The position numbers were made by a program, and so were the translations under genes. The notes under the pieces were generated by a model. The model saw only the letters and a program-made list of their open reading frames with translations, had not been told where the DNA came from and made no database searches. Of a stretch of 64,000 nucleotides of DNA, positions 1 to 12,416 are shown one piece after another. The DNA is from Kwoniella bestiolae CBS 10118 (Eukaryota; Basidiomycota; Tremellomycetes; Tremellales; Cryptococcaceae), in assembly GCF_000512585.2 (NCBI RefSeq), contig NC_089241.1, positions 5,040,001 through 5,104,000 of the forward strand. The letters run 5' to 3'. How positions within the stretch are numbered: the first letter of the stretch is position 1; every line of letters starts with the position of its first letter.

Positions 1-1059
1 ATCCTCGTCATCCACTTCCACTCCGCCGGCCGGACGGGGTTTAGGCTGTTGATCAGGTGGTATCGGCATCTTGATGATAGTAACAATTTCGATTCGCTCA
101 TTTATCAGTTCGTTGAGTACCTTGGGGTCGGAGCTGCAATCTACGAATTTCGAGGGTGGAGGGACGAGCGATTCGGGACGGTAGGCTAGATGATTGGGGA
201 AGAAGGGGAGAGATGAGAATGGGATGGGGGGGACGGTGGGTTGGGCGGGTTTGGGAGGTATTATCGCGAGGGGGTGCTGCATCGAAATGAATTCAGTACG
301 ATTTCCCCTTAGGTGGGTGATTTGAGTGTGAAGAAGACTTACAAATTCATCATTACTTTTGACGTGATCATCTACGATAGCTGAACTCTGCTGAACAGGT
401 GTATCTTCACTGTTAACGCCATTCTCTCCCTTGGCTTTTTCGATCTCCCACCAATCTGGTTGGTTGCTGCCATCCGCTTTCATCCAATTTAGGTTGCGCC
501 GGTCGCGCAGGGGTATGTAGCCTGGTACACCCGGGACAATCACGCCTAGACGTTCGGCCTAAGTAAGTGAATGAAAGAGAATGTCAGTTTCCGATTAATA
601 CAATGGGGAAACACGTTCGCCCGATAGATCACGGGTAGGAAGGATTAGGGATAGAGATGATAAGGTTCTCTGACAGTCTGGAAGGTACTTGATTGATCGG
701 TATTAACCAGATCCCTTTTGGACTCATCTCCTATTTGTTCAAACATCGCTCACACCTCGACCATGCCTGACTATTCTCACATATCGTACTAAGATATACC
801 ACTTTGCCCGATCTTCCCGACCCGACTCCCGTGGCAAATCTGAAACGCAACTCACCTCTCTGACAATCGCATGCCTCCTCCTCCTCGCTCTCATAAGACT
901 CAGAAAACTGACCAACCCAAATGCAGCCAACAGACCAATGAGGATGTAAAATAGGTTCTTGTAGAATGATCCGGGGTTATTACCGGTGTTCGTGATATTG
1001 TTGGTGGGTGAGGGGGTGGAGGAAGTCGAGGTGGTGGTGATGGGGGCTGTTGAGGACAT
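1..1059 (-). CDS. Single-pass membrane protein of unknown function (3' part cut by window edge)
   Basis: I do not recognise a family. The ATG is at 1059 and three exons can be traced: 856-1059, 343-558 and 1-276, the last open to the window edge with no stop. Exon 1 encodes a Ser/Thr/Pro/Asn-rich N-terminus of about 30 residues, then one hydrophobic segment (FYILIGLLAAFGLVSFLSL) followed at once by a basic stop-transfer stretch (RARRRR). This suggests an N-out, C-in single-pass protein without a cleaved signal. The rest is Pro-rich and hydrophilic, with VPGYIPLRDRRNLNWM and PDWWEIEKAK as conserved-looking blocks. Both introns have GTGAGT or GTAAGT donors and YAG acceptors, and the frame stays open across them. 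The C-terminus is missing, so no function is proposed. Confidence 0.75.
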
Positions 1060-1993
1060 TGTTTGATGACGATATTATAGAGTACTTGGATGATCTTAGA
1101 TTGAGAAGATGTTGTAATGTGATTATAAGGAAAGTAACGTGGGCAGTGTTGTAGTGAGAGATGCAAAGATGGGTCCTCCGGATGTTACCGATAATGCTTG
1201 GCTCTTCTTGTAGTCGGACTGTCAGTCTCGGCGATTGAAATGACCAATGAATTACAATGTCGCGGTGCTGGGATGTACTGGTTCTATACGATGGTACCAC
1301 CTCGGGGGCATGAGCGAGCGAGTCTCGTCCTTTGTTCGTGGATGATGATGAAATGTTATAGACTCCGACAATGCAAGAGAGACATTGTCGTTGCTGGCTT
1401 TGTTTTTCAGAGTGTGGTGTCGGAGAATCAAGTAAGTATAGGTGAGGTGAGGGTGATGGTACGATTCAGATGTCGTTGTACGTTGTTCGGCGATGTGGTG
1501 TTGTGTTATGTTAAATGATGATGAGGGGTTATTAATAGGATGACAATAGCTTAATCGATTTAAACGATTATACGATTAAGGTCGAGATCAGATTAGAGAA
1601 ATCCTTTTTTTTCATGTGTTACTGGGAAGCTGACTGCCGATCTGAATCTGATCAGCACAGAGTCAGGAGTCAAGAGTGGCAAAAACGGGTAAAAGTATAC
1701 TGTACTATATTTTGTAGGGATCTGATGATAACATATAGTGATGTGGATATAATCAGACCATCCTAATGCGGAGTCCCCACACTCCAAGCAGAAACGTTTG
1801 ACCTGTTCACCTCTACGCGAATGAATTGTTCGATGATGGCGATTTAATGCTATTTAATGCTATTTAATGCTATTTAATGCTCGATAGAGATACATTACAC
1901 ATCCATCTCAAGTATCATAGGAATACCTGACAGAACACCTTCATCACTCCCTTCTTCAATTCCCCTCCTCACATCCACCACTCATCCTCCATC
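1060..1993. other. Divergent intergenic region
   Basis: This holds the 5' regions of the minus-strand membrane protein and the plus-strand metallo-hydrolase. No convincing gene was seen; the short ORFs here lack codon bias or family similarity. The only structured element is the 10-bp tandem repeat at 1841-1880, listed separately. Confidence 0.6.
1841..1880. repeat. 10-bp tandem repeat (TATTTAATGC) x4
   Basis: Four consecutive copies of TATTTAATGC, the first with G in place of the leading T. It ends about 115 bp upstream of the start codon at 1994, so it lies in the promoter or leader of the metallo-hydrolase gene. It is a simple tandem expansion with no sign of a mobile element. Confidence 0.9.
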
Positions 1994-3665
1994 ATGTCCG
2001 ATTCACCCCTCCAACTTCTCTTCATGGGTACCGGCACCTCCACAGGCCTCCCCTTAACCCCTTGTTTAACACTATCAAACCCTTATCCAGAGGCATTCAG
2101 CGATATGGTCCCCCTCCTCCGAGCCACCAACGAATCCCATTCTCCCCTCGCTCATATAAAGGGAACGTGGAATCCTCAGGGGGAGTTCCCATCGAATATC
2201 CCTTGTCCATGTTGTCGATCTGCCGTCGATCCGGACGTTCCGGAGGGATGGAAGAACAAGAGAGGAAATACTGGTGTTTTGGTGAGAAAACAGAGTCAGA
2301 ACGGGGAGTATAGGAACCTGTTGGTAGATGTTGGTAAGACATTTAGAGAGCAGGCGGCGAGGTTTTTTCCTGAATGGGGGGTTAAGACTATCGATGCGGT
2401 GTTGTTGACTCATGGACGTGAGTGATTTTGGTCTTGTCAGTATGGTCTCTTGATCTGTCATACACGAGTGGTCTCGCTGGTCAGATATGGCACTATATCT
2501 CAAAGATTGGCTGTAGTTCTTGAACATCTCGAATTCGAATCAAGGCATCGTGGTTAATAACCATTATGTAACTTCAGACGCCGATGCATATTTCGGTCTT
2601 GATGATCTAAGAGAATGGTGCATACGTCAAGGTAGAGCCATACCTGTATATCTGAATCAAGAAACCTATGAGAAAGTGTGCGAGGCTTTCCCTTACATGG
2701 TAGATAAGACGAAAGCGTCTGGTGGCGGTGATGTGTGAGTTGCTATCCTCGGACAATTCGATCCGAAGTTAGATATGGGTAATCCAGCTGATATGCACGC
2801 GGAGTGTGGATAGACCCCAGTTGATATGGAAGATCATCAAAGACGATGATCAGTTGGACATTGCTGGGATCGACGTGAAAGTGTTGGCCGGTAAGTTCTC
2901 CATACACACATCCCTCTGGGTGGATTTATGCTTATCATATACGGTAATTCAGTCCATCACGGGATTTACTTCCATTCCATCCCTCCCACGCCCGTTCCAA
3001 CAACTCAATCGGCCCCCTCGTCCCTCCCTCCTAAACGACTCGAGCCAGAACCCTTAATTTGTCTAGGATTCACGTTCGACAATTCTATAACCTATATTTC
3101 AGATGTCAGCTCGATCCCCGAATCAACCTGGCAGAGAATGTTGGATCGACATCCAAAGACAAACACAAATACCGAGAAAACGATCTTACCTACACCTGAG
3201 CTTACACCCACATCCACACCCACGCCGTCTAACGATCAATTACCTATCCTGATAATCGATGCCTTGTGGCCTCTGCGCCCGCACGCATCGCATTTCTCTC
3301 TCAAACAGGCTCTTGAAACTGCACTGAGACTCAAACCGAAATATACATACCTGATAGGTTCAACCCACCCCACCACGCATTTCATGTGGGAAGAAATCTG
3401 CTTGTCCCTCTCCTCCCCCGAACGACAGGATGGGCAGAGAAATCATCCAGATAGGGTTCAGAGTGATTGGCTGGTACAGAAAGTTTGGGAAAAGGTATTT
3501 ACGGAACGAAAAGCGGGAGAAAAGGGAATAGCTGAAAGGTGGAAGATGGAGAATGAGGGTGGGATTCTGAGACCCGCTTGGGATGGGCTGGTACTCCAGA
3601 TACCGGCTGAGAAGGGTGGGGAAGTAGAGAGGGAGGATCTCAGCACGAGGGGCTTGGTATATTAG
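1994..3665 (+). CDS. Metallo-beta-lactamase-fold hydrolase (PhnP-like, PF12706 type)
   Basis: Four exons (1994-2417, 2578-2734, 2814-2890, 2953-3665) join in frame to 456 codons plus stop. The N-terminus carries the MBL-fold opening LLFMGTGTSTGLP, typical of the PhnP/tRNase Z branch. Splicing exon 1 to exon 2 recreates the metal-binding signature LLTHGHADAYFGLDDL (HxHxD-like). Exon 4 opens with VHHGIYF, a likely further metal ligand position, and LICLGFTFDNSITYISDVS supplies the later strand with its Asp. A CPCC motif (CPCCRSAVDP) sits between the first strand and the His motif. A long insert (about 180-300) and C-terminal tail are less conserved. These proteins are predicted metal-dependent phosphoesterases or nucleases. 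The substrate here cannot be read from sequence. Confidence 0.88.
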
Positions 3666-4444
3666 AATGTTGGATTGGATACAGTGCACTATCGAGGGAA
3701 TCCTCAATGTTGTCAAGCTTAGTATTCGGCTTCCGACAGGAGATAGGGTGCCGGAAGTGGGCATTAGGAATTGATGTTGTATACCATAGAGTTTGGAGCA
3801 ATTATCATCGGGATAGAAGGTAGATTTGGAGTCATTTTATCACGAGCATTTCATTCTATAATGCATTTCCCACTGTTATCACTGAACTCATCGAGAAGTG
3901 TTTGATACCCAAGTGAGCTCCAATCAAACAACTTCGAGAGGTCTAATCACAGATCAGACGATCGGATCCGATCCGTCGGTGTCATATGGAATCGAATTGT
4001 AATTTCAACTGATCAGTCGAGGTGCACCTTGACGCTGAACTACAGTGATGTGCATATAACTCGAGTACAAGAAGATTGGGATTTGGACTGACCCGCAGAG
4101 CAAGAGATTTCGTCGCACCACAGGAGACGATCAAATCACCAATTGGAACGAACTGCTCCATGTCTCGGCGTAAATCTATTGATTATCATGGACGGAAGCG
4201 ATGCGAAGATTGTCAGTTTTGGACCGAGACTTCATTCCAGCTATAATGTTTCAGCCTATCTCTTTCATTCCTCCTCTTTACAAGTAGGTTACATCATACT
4301 GACGGATGATGTTGGAACAAGGGCACTAAGCATGGTGATACATGAATAGCTTATCAAGACCGCTCTACGGGTACAATACTTTCACTCCATTGTACAACCG
4401 CTCTTCTTGTTTTCTTGTCGTTTGAAAATTAAAATTGGTGACTC
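3666..4444. other. Intergenic region between two plus-strand genes
   Basis: Contains the 3' end of the metallo-hydrolase and the promoter of the alpha/beta hydrolase. No RNA gene, repeat or credible coding exon was seen. A 68-codon ORF at 4143-4349 has no family resemblance and no splice continuity to the next gene. Confidence 0.55.
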
Positions 4445-6499
4445 ATGATTCACGAAATGTCAAGATCACAATACCACCCAATGTCAGCGATAGTACGCTC
4501 GACGATCCTCTTTCTCGACATCCTACCATATCTCTCTATCTCCTACCTGCTATCGTCAGGGGGACAATGGTTGTTAAACACCCAAAGTATTATACAAATA
4601 CCTACAAACCAGTATCTCCTGGTCTTTGCAATTGCTGAAACTCTATTTTTGATATACTCCACTTTGTATACTACGTATCTCACTCCTCCGGCTGTAGAGG
4701 GCAGAACGGAAATTACCAATGAAGCTAGACGACAGCTGTTCGATGAGGTTGTTAGTACACTGCAAGGAAAGGATAAGAAAGGGGTGGACGAGTGGCTGAG
4801 GAGATGGTTCTACGTCGATCTGAACAATAATGAGAAGAAGCATTTCAGCTTTAGACAGGGATTCAAAGACTTTTTTGAGGAGGGGAAGCTACTCACCGAG
4901 ATCAATGACCAGGAGGTGAAGAGAGGGAATGTCGAAGAACTCATAAGTGGTATGTCCTTCCCCTCTTCAGATAACTTCTCTTCCAGATGATAGCTCACGA
5001 TAGAATCGATTGAAACAGGTATATTCTTCAACAGCCCGCTCTCCGCCGTCCACTCCAACCCAATACACAACCATACCCTCATATCTATGATCTCTCGCCT
5101 GGAACTTCTCAGGAACTTCCGCTTCTCATCAGGATACAACACCTTTCTCAAGCCTTTATGCCCATCGCTTAATCCGGTATTGGTACGGAGCGAGTACCGT
5201 CCACTACTCTTCTATATCTGTATGGCATCGTGCCAGAGGATATTCGAGAGCGTGGTGTGGATTTTTGGATTTCGGAGGGTGAGACAGGGGAAGATGGACG
5301 GGTGGTTTTACTCTCCATCTTCACCTGGTATGATAATTAGCTTGTGCAAGTATACCATCAAAGTCTGTGGAGAGACCTGGGCATCGGACACGAATCAAGA
5401 TAAAGTCGAAGAAGCAAAACAACCCATAATCTTCATTCCCGGCCTGGCAGGACCATTCTTCCTCACTCACCTAATCCTCAACTTGATCGTACTGGACCGA
5501 CCGATCCTCGTAATCGATCAACCTCACTTATCACTCAAACTCCGCTTTACCTCGAGAAACATCTCCAGTTTACCAGAATTATCTAACGACATTATCACAT
5601 TCCTCGAGAGGCGGGGTTTCGCCCCGAAGAATGGGGATGGAGTGGCGCCGATGATTGTCGCTCATTCGTTGGGATCCGCTCTGGCTTCTTCCTTGATCAG
5701 ACAGATCTCCGATACACCAGATATCACAGCTGCAGGAGGTGACCTAGCGAGAGATCGAACAGAGCCACACTCGAAATCGAACTTGAAACTAATACTCCTA
5801 GACCCAATATCAATTCTCCTAACTCACCCACACCTCTCTCAAACCATCTACCTCCCTCCGACCGCCAGCGGCAATAACGACAGGGAAGGAGCTATGGATA
5901 TACTCATACGATACTTCATCCGAGAGAATGGGATGGCTCGATTCCTCAAAGCAGAATTTAACCAATTCGACTCCTTCTTTCCTGTCTCTCACTTCGCCCG
6001 GGTCATTGGCAAGGATAATCTGAAAGTCATCTTATCTGAGAGGGATCACCTCTTACCGATCCCCGAGATGATACGGTACCTTACGAAACAAGACGTGTCT
6101 CACGAGGTGTTAGGGGGGGTTCAACATGGATTATGGTTGGTTGATTGGAGGTCTTACAGGAGAGTATGGGGTTGTATAAGGTGTATGGCCGAGTCAAGCC
6201 TATCGGATCAAGAGGTGGACAAGAAAGCCTCAACCTCGTCATCTATCAATATGAGCATAGACTCCGTCCCCGTCCCACTCATGTCTCGTAATCGCTCCCG
6301 ATCCCTGCTCATCTCCAAGATGATCAAGCTTCCTTCGTCCACCAGCCCACTCAAGATGACGAGGATGCGATCCCGCACAATATCCATCTCGCCTCAATAC
6401 AGTGGATTAGATTATAACGATCAGCAAAGTATGAGCAGGCAATGTTCCTCGATAGGTATGAATAGGACTTTGAACGTGAGCAGGTTCAAGAGGTGTTAG
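4445..6499 (+). CDS. Membrane-anchored alpha/beta hydrolase (lipase-like)
   Basis: Two exons, 4445-4949 and 5019-6499, give 661 residues. The start could also be the Met five codons downstream (4460). The N-terminal 75 residues hold two hydrophobic stretches (around TILFLDILPYLSISYLL and YLLVFAIAETLFLIYSTLY), so the protein is probably anchored in ER or lipid-droplet membrane. A conserved linker (FRQGFKDFFEEG, YRPLLFYICMASCQRIFE) precedes the hydrolase fold: PIIFIPGLAGPFF is the oxyanion-hole strand and IVAHSLGSALAS is the nucleophile elbow with Ser. LSERDHLLP is the likely Asp site, and GGVQHGLWLVDW carries the His, so a full triad is visible. The C-terminal 100 residues are Ser/Arg/Met-rich and disordered. 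Activity is inferred to be an esterase or lipase; the substrate is unknown. Confidence 0.85.
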
Positions 6500-6980
6500 A
6501 TATCATGTACTGTAACTTAGTCATTGAAATGTACAACCCGACATGTATACTGTAACATTCTTCATTAAATGTATAATTCATATGGTATTGTACAGCAAAG
6601 TCTTGGCTGTGTAGTGTGGTAGTGACCTGTCCAGCATGATAGCTTTGCCGTGTGATAATCTGATTCGCCACGCATTCGGGTCATTTATCCCATCCCTAAT
6701 CAATTGGAAGTACGATCCGCAATAAATGCATTTCACATGTCAAGTACTGTACATACTGTAATTATATGGACAACTTCACATATGCCATCCCGTCCATCTC
6801 TCCCAATCTCATGATCGATAAAATGAGTTCATTCACTAATTACAACTTCTATACCGCCAAACCCAAAAAAGAACAAAGTAAGTTGTTTGACACGTAATGG
6901 TAGATAAACCTCAGGTAAATGCTTCCTTCTCACTTCACTCATCCACCCCATCAACCCCTGACCCCAATGTTTCCCGATCC
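6500..6980. other. Convergent intergenic region
   Basis: The 3' ends of the hydrolase (+) and the permease (-) face each other here. The sequence is AT-rich with several polyadenylation-like A/T runs. Nothing else was seen. Confidence 0.55.
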
Positions 6981-9900
6981 CTATACCCTCGAGGTAGTCG
7001 GCGTCCTCTGACCGCTCCTGACAGTCCCACCCGACTCCCCACTACTCGCACTACCAGTACTATCCGTGAAACTCTCATCTTGCCATACCCCCTCCGACCC
7101 TACTTGTACTTGTCCATCTTCAAATGTCGTCCATTCACCTTCACTCGGGTGTTCATGTCCGTCCGGAAGATCTTGACCAGTCTCGATTGAGACGGTATGC
7201 ACCACACTTGGCATATGCGGTTCCAGAGCCAATTTCAAGGACGACTCGGTCTCACCATTACTACCTACTACTCCCGTAGTGTGAAGGGGTAAATCACTCG
7301 GCTGTTGAGGCCTGGGGGATAAGGGCGCACCATGAGATGGTCTGGAGCGTGAGGAGCCTAAGGTCGTGGATAGGTCTATCTCCATACCGGTCTCCCATTT
7401 CGTTACTGCTTTGATGGGGCCGGAATAATGTCGAGCACCTGTGGTATCCCAGCATCAAAGATCAGTACTAATGGCTATTTCAATCAAGTAATGTAGGAAA
7501 GACCCACCATAACATTTCCAAGTCACAAAACAGAGCAATATTGTACCGACTATGATCACAGGTGACCAACTCATTGTAGCTATGAGAATGCTGAGGTGTA
7601 AGACACATTGTGCAATGAAGGCGATAGATATCCTACTCACCCGCTGTGACAGGTCTTGATCCAGGGAAAGTCTGAGCTATGATGAGTGTCAAGCCGTACA
7701 GGAAACCAATGACCGCGACGGGTTTGCTAATGACACAGACCGACCTGATCAGCTACCATTCCACGTAGTGATTCCTCGCTCCGCCCTCTCACCCTCTCGC
7801 CCACACGTCCTGAGCTACCTCTCAGCAATCGTTCCTCATACCATTTCACTTGCACCCATACCGGTCCACTCTTTTGCCCTCCTTCTAGACGACTAGTTAT
7901 GCAACGTTTCAACTCACCTAGCTTTCCCCAATGACCAAGTCGTCCTTCCCTCAGTCAAAAGATTCTTCTTACTGACCAAATACAGTCCAACAGGAACGAT
8001 ATACCCAGTATAAGACATCGTACAGGCCGTAACAGCCAAAACAGAGTACAGCGTGGCCTGTGATCCTAGAGTCATACATGCGAAAGGGAGGCACAGAGCA
8101 ATGACCAGCCAATTAGCAAGGACAGGAACTTTGGATTTGTTGGTCTTTTTGATCCAGTCGGAGAATGGCATGGCATTATCTCGTGCGAGGGCGAATACGA
8201 ATCTCGATGATGCTTGGAGCTGAGCGATCACTTGAAGGTGGAGTACCACTATCATCAGGCAACAGACGGATATGGCTCCTGACTCGGAGATGGCTTTGGT
8301 AAGGATGAAACCCTAGATAATCGGTAGATCAGTACTAGTTTGGGACAGAGAGAGAAACAGCCGACGCACAAAGGGGAAACTGTGCATTCGTACAGTGGCG
8401 GCATCTTCAGGGGCGATGGAAAGAAGCAGAAGGATGATTGACTGGAACGGTGATCAATTTTATTACTGACGTTTCGTTTATAGATCGTGACTTACAATAT
8501 ATCCTAGAACATACGTCTGCAATGAATCGTATATGTTCAGCCATCGATGCTTCCATATTGGAATATGAAAGCGAACTTACGCAAACGACAGAAGCAGTCA
8601 TAGCATTCGGGACATTTCTCGAGGGATTCTGAGTTTCTTCAGCCATACTACGAGAGTCGAGGAACACCGTTAGCCTAGTACAGAATCATATCATCTAAGG
8701 ACTATTGAGCTGCAACTCACTGAGCAGACGCATCAGCCCCACTGGCAATAGTCGTGAATTGCCATCCCAAAAGATACACATAAGGCTTCGAACTCCATCC
8801 AGTGGTGTTATAGAACGTGGTGAACGTATCTCCTGATCGATGTTTTGTAGCATTGGTAGCCAGTAATGTAATGCACAAGACCAGCCACATTGTGAAGCCG
8901 AATATACCGGAGCAAAGCCAAAATCGATGGGATCGACCCCACCCCGTCGAGCCGACTGTACCAACGATGAGGAGAACGGCCTACACGCCACCGAAATCAG
9001 TCAATTGGCGGCATTGACGAGACAGGTGGAAATGAGCGAAAACTTACAACGAAGAACAAAAACATATGCCATGGTGTTTTCTGATAGTGAAAAGAAATTG
9101 CCATTGTTCCTGCGATGATGTTGACTATCTCCCAAATTACTAAGAGCATCTGTGGAGGAAATGGTGCACATACTCAGCCTCATTGTTCGGTAAAAGAGAA
9201 ACCCAACTTACATTGCCAACATGACCGCCCATGACGAAACCACCCATCAACCACGCCCAACCTCTCTCACCGCCTATCCCACCTCGAGCAAGTTTCCATG
9301 CCCAGGACGACATCGCTCCGGACACTGGATATGCAGATGCGAGTTCGGACAGGGTCAAGGTGAGGAAGAAACAGAATACACCGGAAGTAGGCCAAGCTAC
9401 GAGCTGCGGGATGAGAACGAATAGATCAGTCGGATCGTTCTTCCTAGATGGAAGGTGATGCTATAAAGTCTAAGGAGTCGATGTGAACCTACGATCATCG
9501 CCGGTCCTCCGTATGCATAACATCCCGATACGGCGTAGATCGTGCCCTAGACAAATTTATTCGCAACATCAGCTCTGAACAAACAATGGAGATTGGGTTT
9601 AGGATAGACAAGCTGATGAAGGGATTATCCGCTCACCTGCAAGGCCCCGATATTCAACCAACTAATACTCAAGCTACTCCAGAACGTATAATCTCTCCCG
9701 AGCACCGCATCATACCCCAGCTGCCTCAATCTCGCCTCATCTCTGTCCTCTTGTCCCTTCCCGCTGCCGGGTGGATTTGATATTCTTGACTCCGCTGCAG
9801 AGAGGTCCAGGGGAAGTTTGACATTTGGGGGGGTAGTGAGAGTAGTGCTCGCGGTAGAAGGGGTGGTGATAAACGAAGAAGAGAGCAATGGACCTGGGAT

Positions 9901-10347
9901 AGGTCTGTTGGAGTACGGTATACTATCTAATGATTCGGAATTGGTGGAAGCAGACTGAGGTTTGGGTAAGAGGAAGTGAGTGGAGGAGGTATGCGATTGA
10001 TTGAGGATTGATGAGTTTGGTGTGTCGACCGAATTGCTATGATAGCCATCTTGACTGTTATATTGCAACGGCGTAGGATCGGGTCTGCTGCCGTTCCCGC
10101 TGTCTTGCCATGAGTAGGTATCATAGTTGTTACTTGAGATCAGACTGTTCTCATTCGGCTGTATGGCTGTGTTGTTGGGTGTCCTGGCATCTGGATAAGG
10201 GAGGAACGAGGTATCGTCTGAGCGTATTGACGAAACCAGTCCATCTGAAGATGCGGATGAAGTGTACTGTGATGATCCCAGTGTTTCGCCTCTGCTTCGC
10301 TGAGACGTGGAGGATTTGGTCTGAAGCAGTCTTTGTAGTTTCGACAT
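6981..10347 (-). CDS. Amino acid/choline-GABA type permease (APC superfamily)
   Basis: A multi-exon gene; exon 1 is 9637-10347 and exon 2 is 9493-9546. Several further short exons carry the membrane core, and the last exon ends at 6981. About 200 Ser/Thr/Asn-rich cytosolic residues precede the core. Core motifs in order include FWSSLSISWLNIGALQ, TIYAVSGCYAYGGPAMI, LTLTLSELASAYPVSGAMSSW (the diagnostic SELAS.YPxSG block of the fungal GABA/choline permease branch), AEETQNPSRNVPNAM and ASSRFVFALARDNAMPFSDW. About 12 membrane segments are expected. The C-terminal 130 residues are a Ser/Gly/Glu-rich cytosolic tail, a likely site of ubiquitin or phosphorylation control. It should import a nitrogenous solute across the plasma membrane; the substrate (GABA, choline or an amino acid) cannot be settled by eye. 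Confidence 0.88.
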
Positions 10348-12078
10348 ATTGTTGGGAAAGTTAGGGTTCTTTTGTTGGGAATGTGGGTGATGTGGTAGTT
10401 TATGAGTAGAGGTAGGTCCGCTTGAGTCTCAAGATAGGTGTCGATTGCTTACTCATTGTTGAAGGATGTGTTGAGTGACGAAGATAGTAGGGAGCAGGTT
10501 TAGAAGTTGAGTTCCTGATGATTGCTATGATCGAATCAACACCTGGAAGTTTGATGGTGATGGCTTTGTTGATCTGTCGATGTTTGGGGATATCGAAAGG
10601 TATGAAAGGATGGATGGGTATTCGATTATAAACGATGATAGCTGAGAGAGGGTGAATGAACCGACTAGGCACCCGTCACCGCACAGTCTCACTCCCCTGT
10701 TAGGTCGAAGGTTGAGCCAGATCTGATATCCAATTCAGGCCAGAGCACAAAGTGAGGGATATCTCGAGTAAAGGATAGAGCGGGGCGTGTAAAGGTATAG
10801 TAGGTTTCACTGGCTGTTCAACCGGTGTAACGGTGTCCGATGATGATGTCGACGCTGAAGGGAAAAGTCTCGACTGTGATGATGGGTGATGGGTGATGGG
10901 TGATGGGTGATGGGTGATGGTAGCGATGGTGAAGAGTCCTTTGGGACGTACTCGAGTACTTGCCGACTAAGTGGTACTGTTAGAAATCCCTCTACAACGA
11001 GATTCCTTATCTACCCATCCATTTATTTTCTTCACAATATCCAACCGTCTGCTATGCACACCTCTTCACGATCCTACCAGCAAAAGTCAATCTATCACTC
11101 CTTTGCAATCTTCTAATGCTCAGGATTGCCTTGTTTTGCCTTTCAATCACGTCTTCCTTTTTCACCGCTAAATCACAAGACCAGATCGAAGAAAAATCTT
11201 GGCGAGTTGATCTATTCAACGTCGAAAGACAGGGTTGCTGATCGATCAGCGTTACTGTTGCGTATGTGATGATTGATGGCGGTGACAGATGTTGATTCCA
11301 ACAGCGATAGAAGAGGATGATGGATCTGATGGACAAGGAGAAGGCGCGGTGATTCTTGAGCAACAGAAAGGAGGGATCCGTAGTTGTATGTTATAATGGT
11401 AGAGTAGTGCGTAATCTCTTATCTGTTTACTTGAATTCCAGGGGTGGTCGCCGCGTTTAAGAGGAATGTCTGTCTTGTTTGGTAATACTCGTATACAACT
11501 AGTCGTTCGACCTGTGATACCTGGTTGTTATATACAACTATCCTTCCTGTCTGATCCCACGCAAAGGATTGTGTGTGATACGACAAAAATGAATACAAAG
11601 AGCGATAAGAGGTTGTGTAATGAATTGAATGGTGTGATCGACGGTACGGTACAAATGAGAGTGAGAGGGTCAGAGTGAAAAGTGGCGGTAAGGTTAAACT
11701 GAGACATCCCCTCGTGTGTCCCTGTTTTTCGCCGTATCTATAACCGGTCATATGCGGAAGGCTTTGAGGGGGGGTGGGGGTGGGGGGTTTCCAGATACCA
11801 CTGGGCACCCTTGTCTCGGTATTATCGAGACGATACATATGCGTGTATCTGTCTTCACATCATTCGTGGGGACAGCCATACACGTCCGATGAATCAACTT
11901 ATGCGCCGCAGCAGAGGAATGCATAAGCCAGGTAGATGGATCATGTTCCAATCCAGACACCAAATTGATGGCATCGACCAGGCAAGATAAGGAACCGTCG
12001 TCCAACAGATTACATCTTCCACCCTTGAATCGCGCATCCAGTTCTCAACATACAAGCTCACCATGATTATCCTCTTCC
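10348..12078. other. Long intergenic region upstream of the permease
   Basis: About 1.7 kb between the permease start and the first 5S rRNA gene. I see no credible gene; the ORF at 11419-11838 is low-complexity and lacks family features. It holds a 7-bp tandem repeat at 10881-10915 and a G-rich run at 11766-11788. It may include a long permease leader. Confidence 0.5.
10881..10920. repeat. 7-bp tandem repeat (GATGGGT) x5
   Basis: Five exact copies of GATGGGT followed by a partial unit. It sits about 535 bp upstream of the permease start codon. On this strand it is a G-rich array of GGG runs spaced by four bases. Confidence 0.9.
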
Positions 12079-12196
12079 GTCTACGGTCATAGGAGCCATG
12101 AAACATCGCATCCCGTCAGCTCTGCCCAATTAAGTTGGCTATCGCTCGGTCAGTACCAAAGTGGGGGACCATTTGGAATTCCCGAGTGCTGTAGTT
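12079..12196 (+). rRNA. 5S ribosomal RNA (copy 1)
   Basis: About 118 nt matching the eukaryotic 5S layout: 5' strand CTACGG, the universal CATCCCGTC block, the A-box-like AAGTTGGCTATCGC, GGTCAGTACC, GTGGGGGACCA and the 3' strand GTGCTGTAG that pairs with the 5' end. Helix I pairs fully in its core (CTACGG with CTGTAG, one G-U). Helix AGCCA/TGGCT and helix CCAAA/TTTGG are perfect. The first T run of at least four bases is TTTTT at 12214-12218, about 18 nt past the 3' end, so the Pol III terminator is not immediate. It differs from the copy at 17667 at about 16 positions by eye. It lies alone between protein genes, not in an rDNA repeat. Confidence 0.88.
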
Positions 12197-12416
12197 TGTT
12201 CACTCATCCTTTCTTTTTCGCGTTTCTGAATCTATCTATCTATCTGCTTCTTGACGTTTTCTACTGACTGTTATGTCACGATCGACCTGATGGTTATACC
12301 AAGAGCGACATGATATGGTGTTCATACTTTAATATGCAAAAGATGACGGCCAATGAATGTTTCTACTTCTCGCACCTGTCTACCTTAGATCATTCGGCAC
12401 CCTTCAAACAAGCAGC

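Noticed and set aside
11419..11838. 139-codon minus-strand ORF
   Set aside because: Composition is that of translated non-coding pyrimidine-rich sequence; no family motif, splice continuity or start context.
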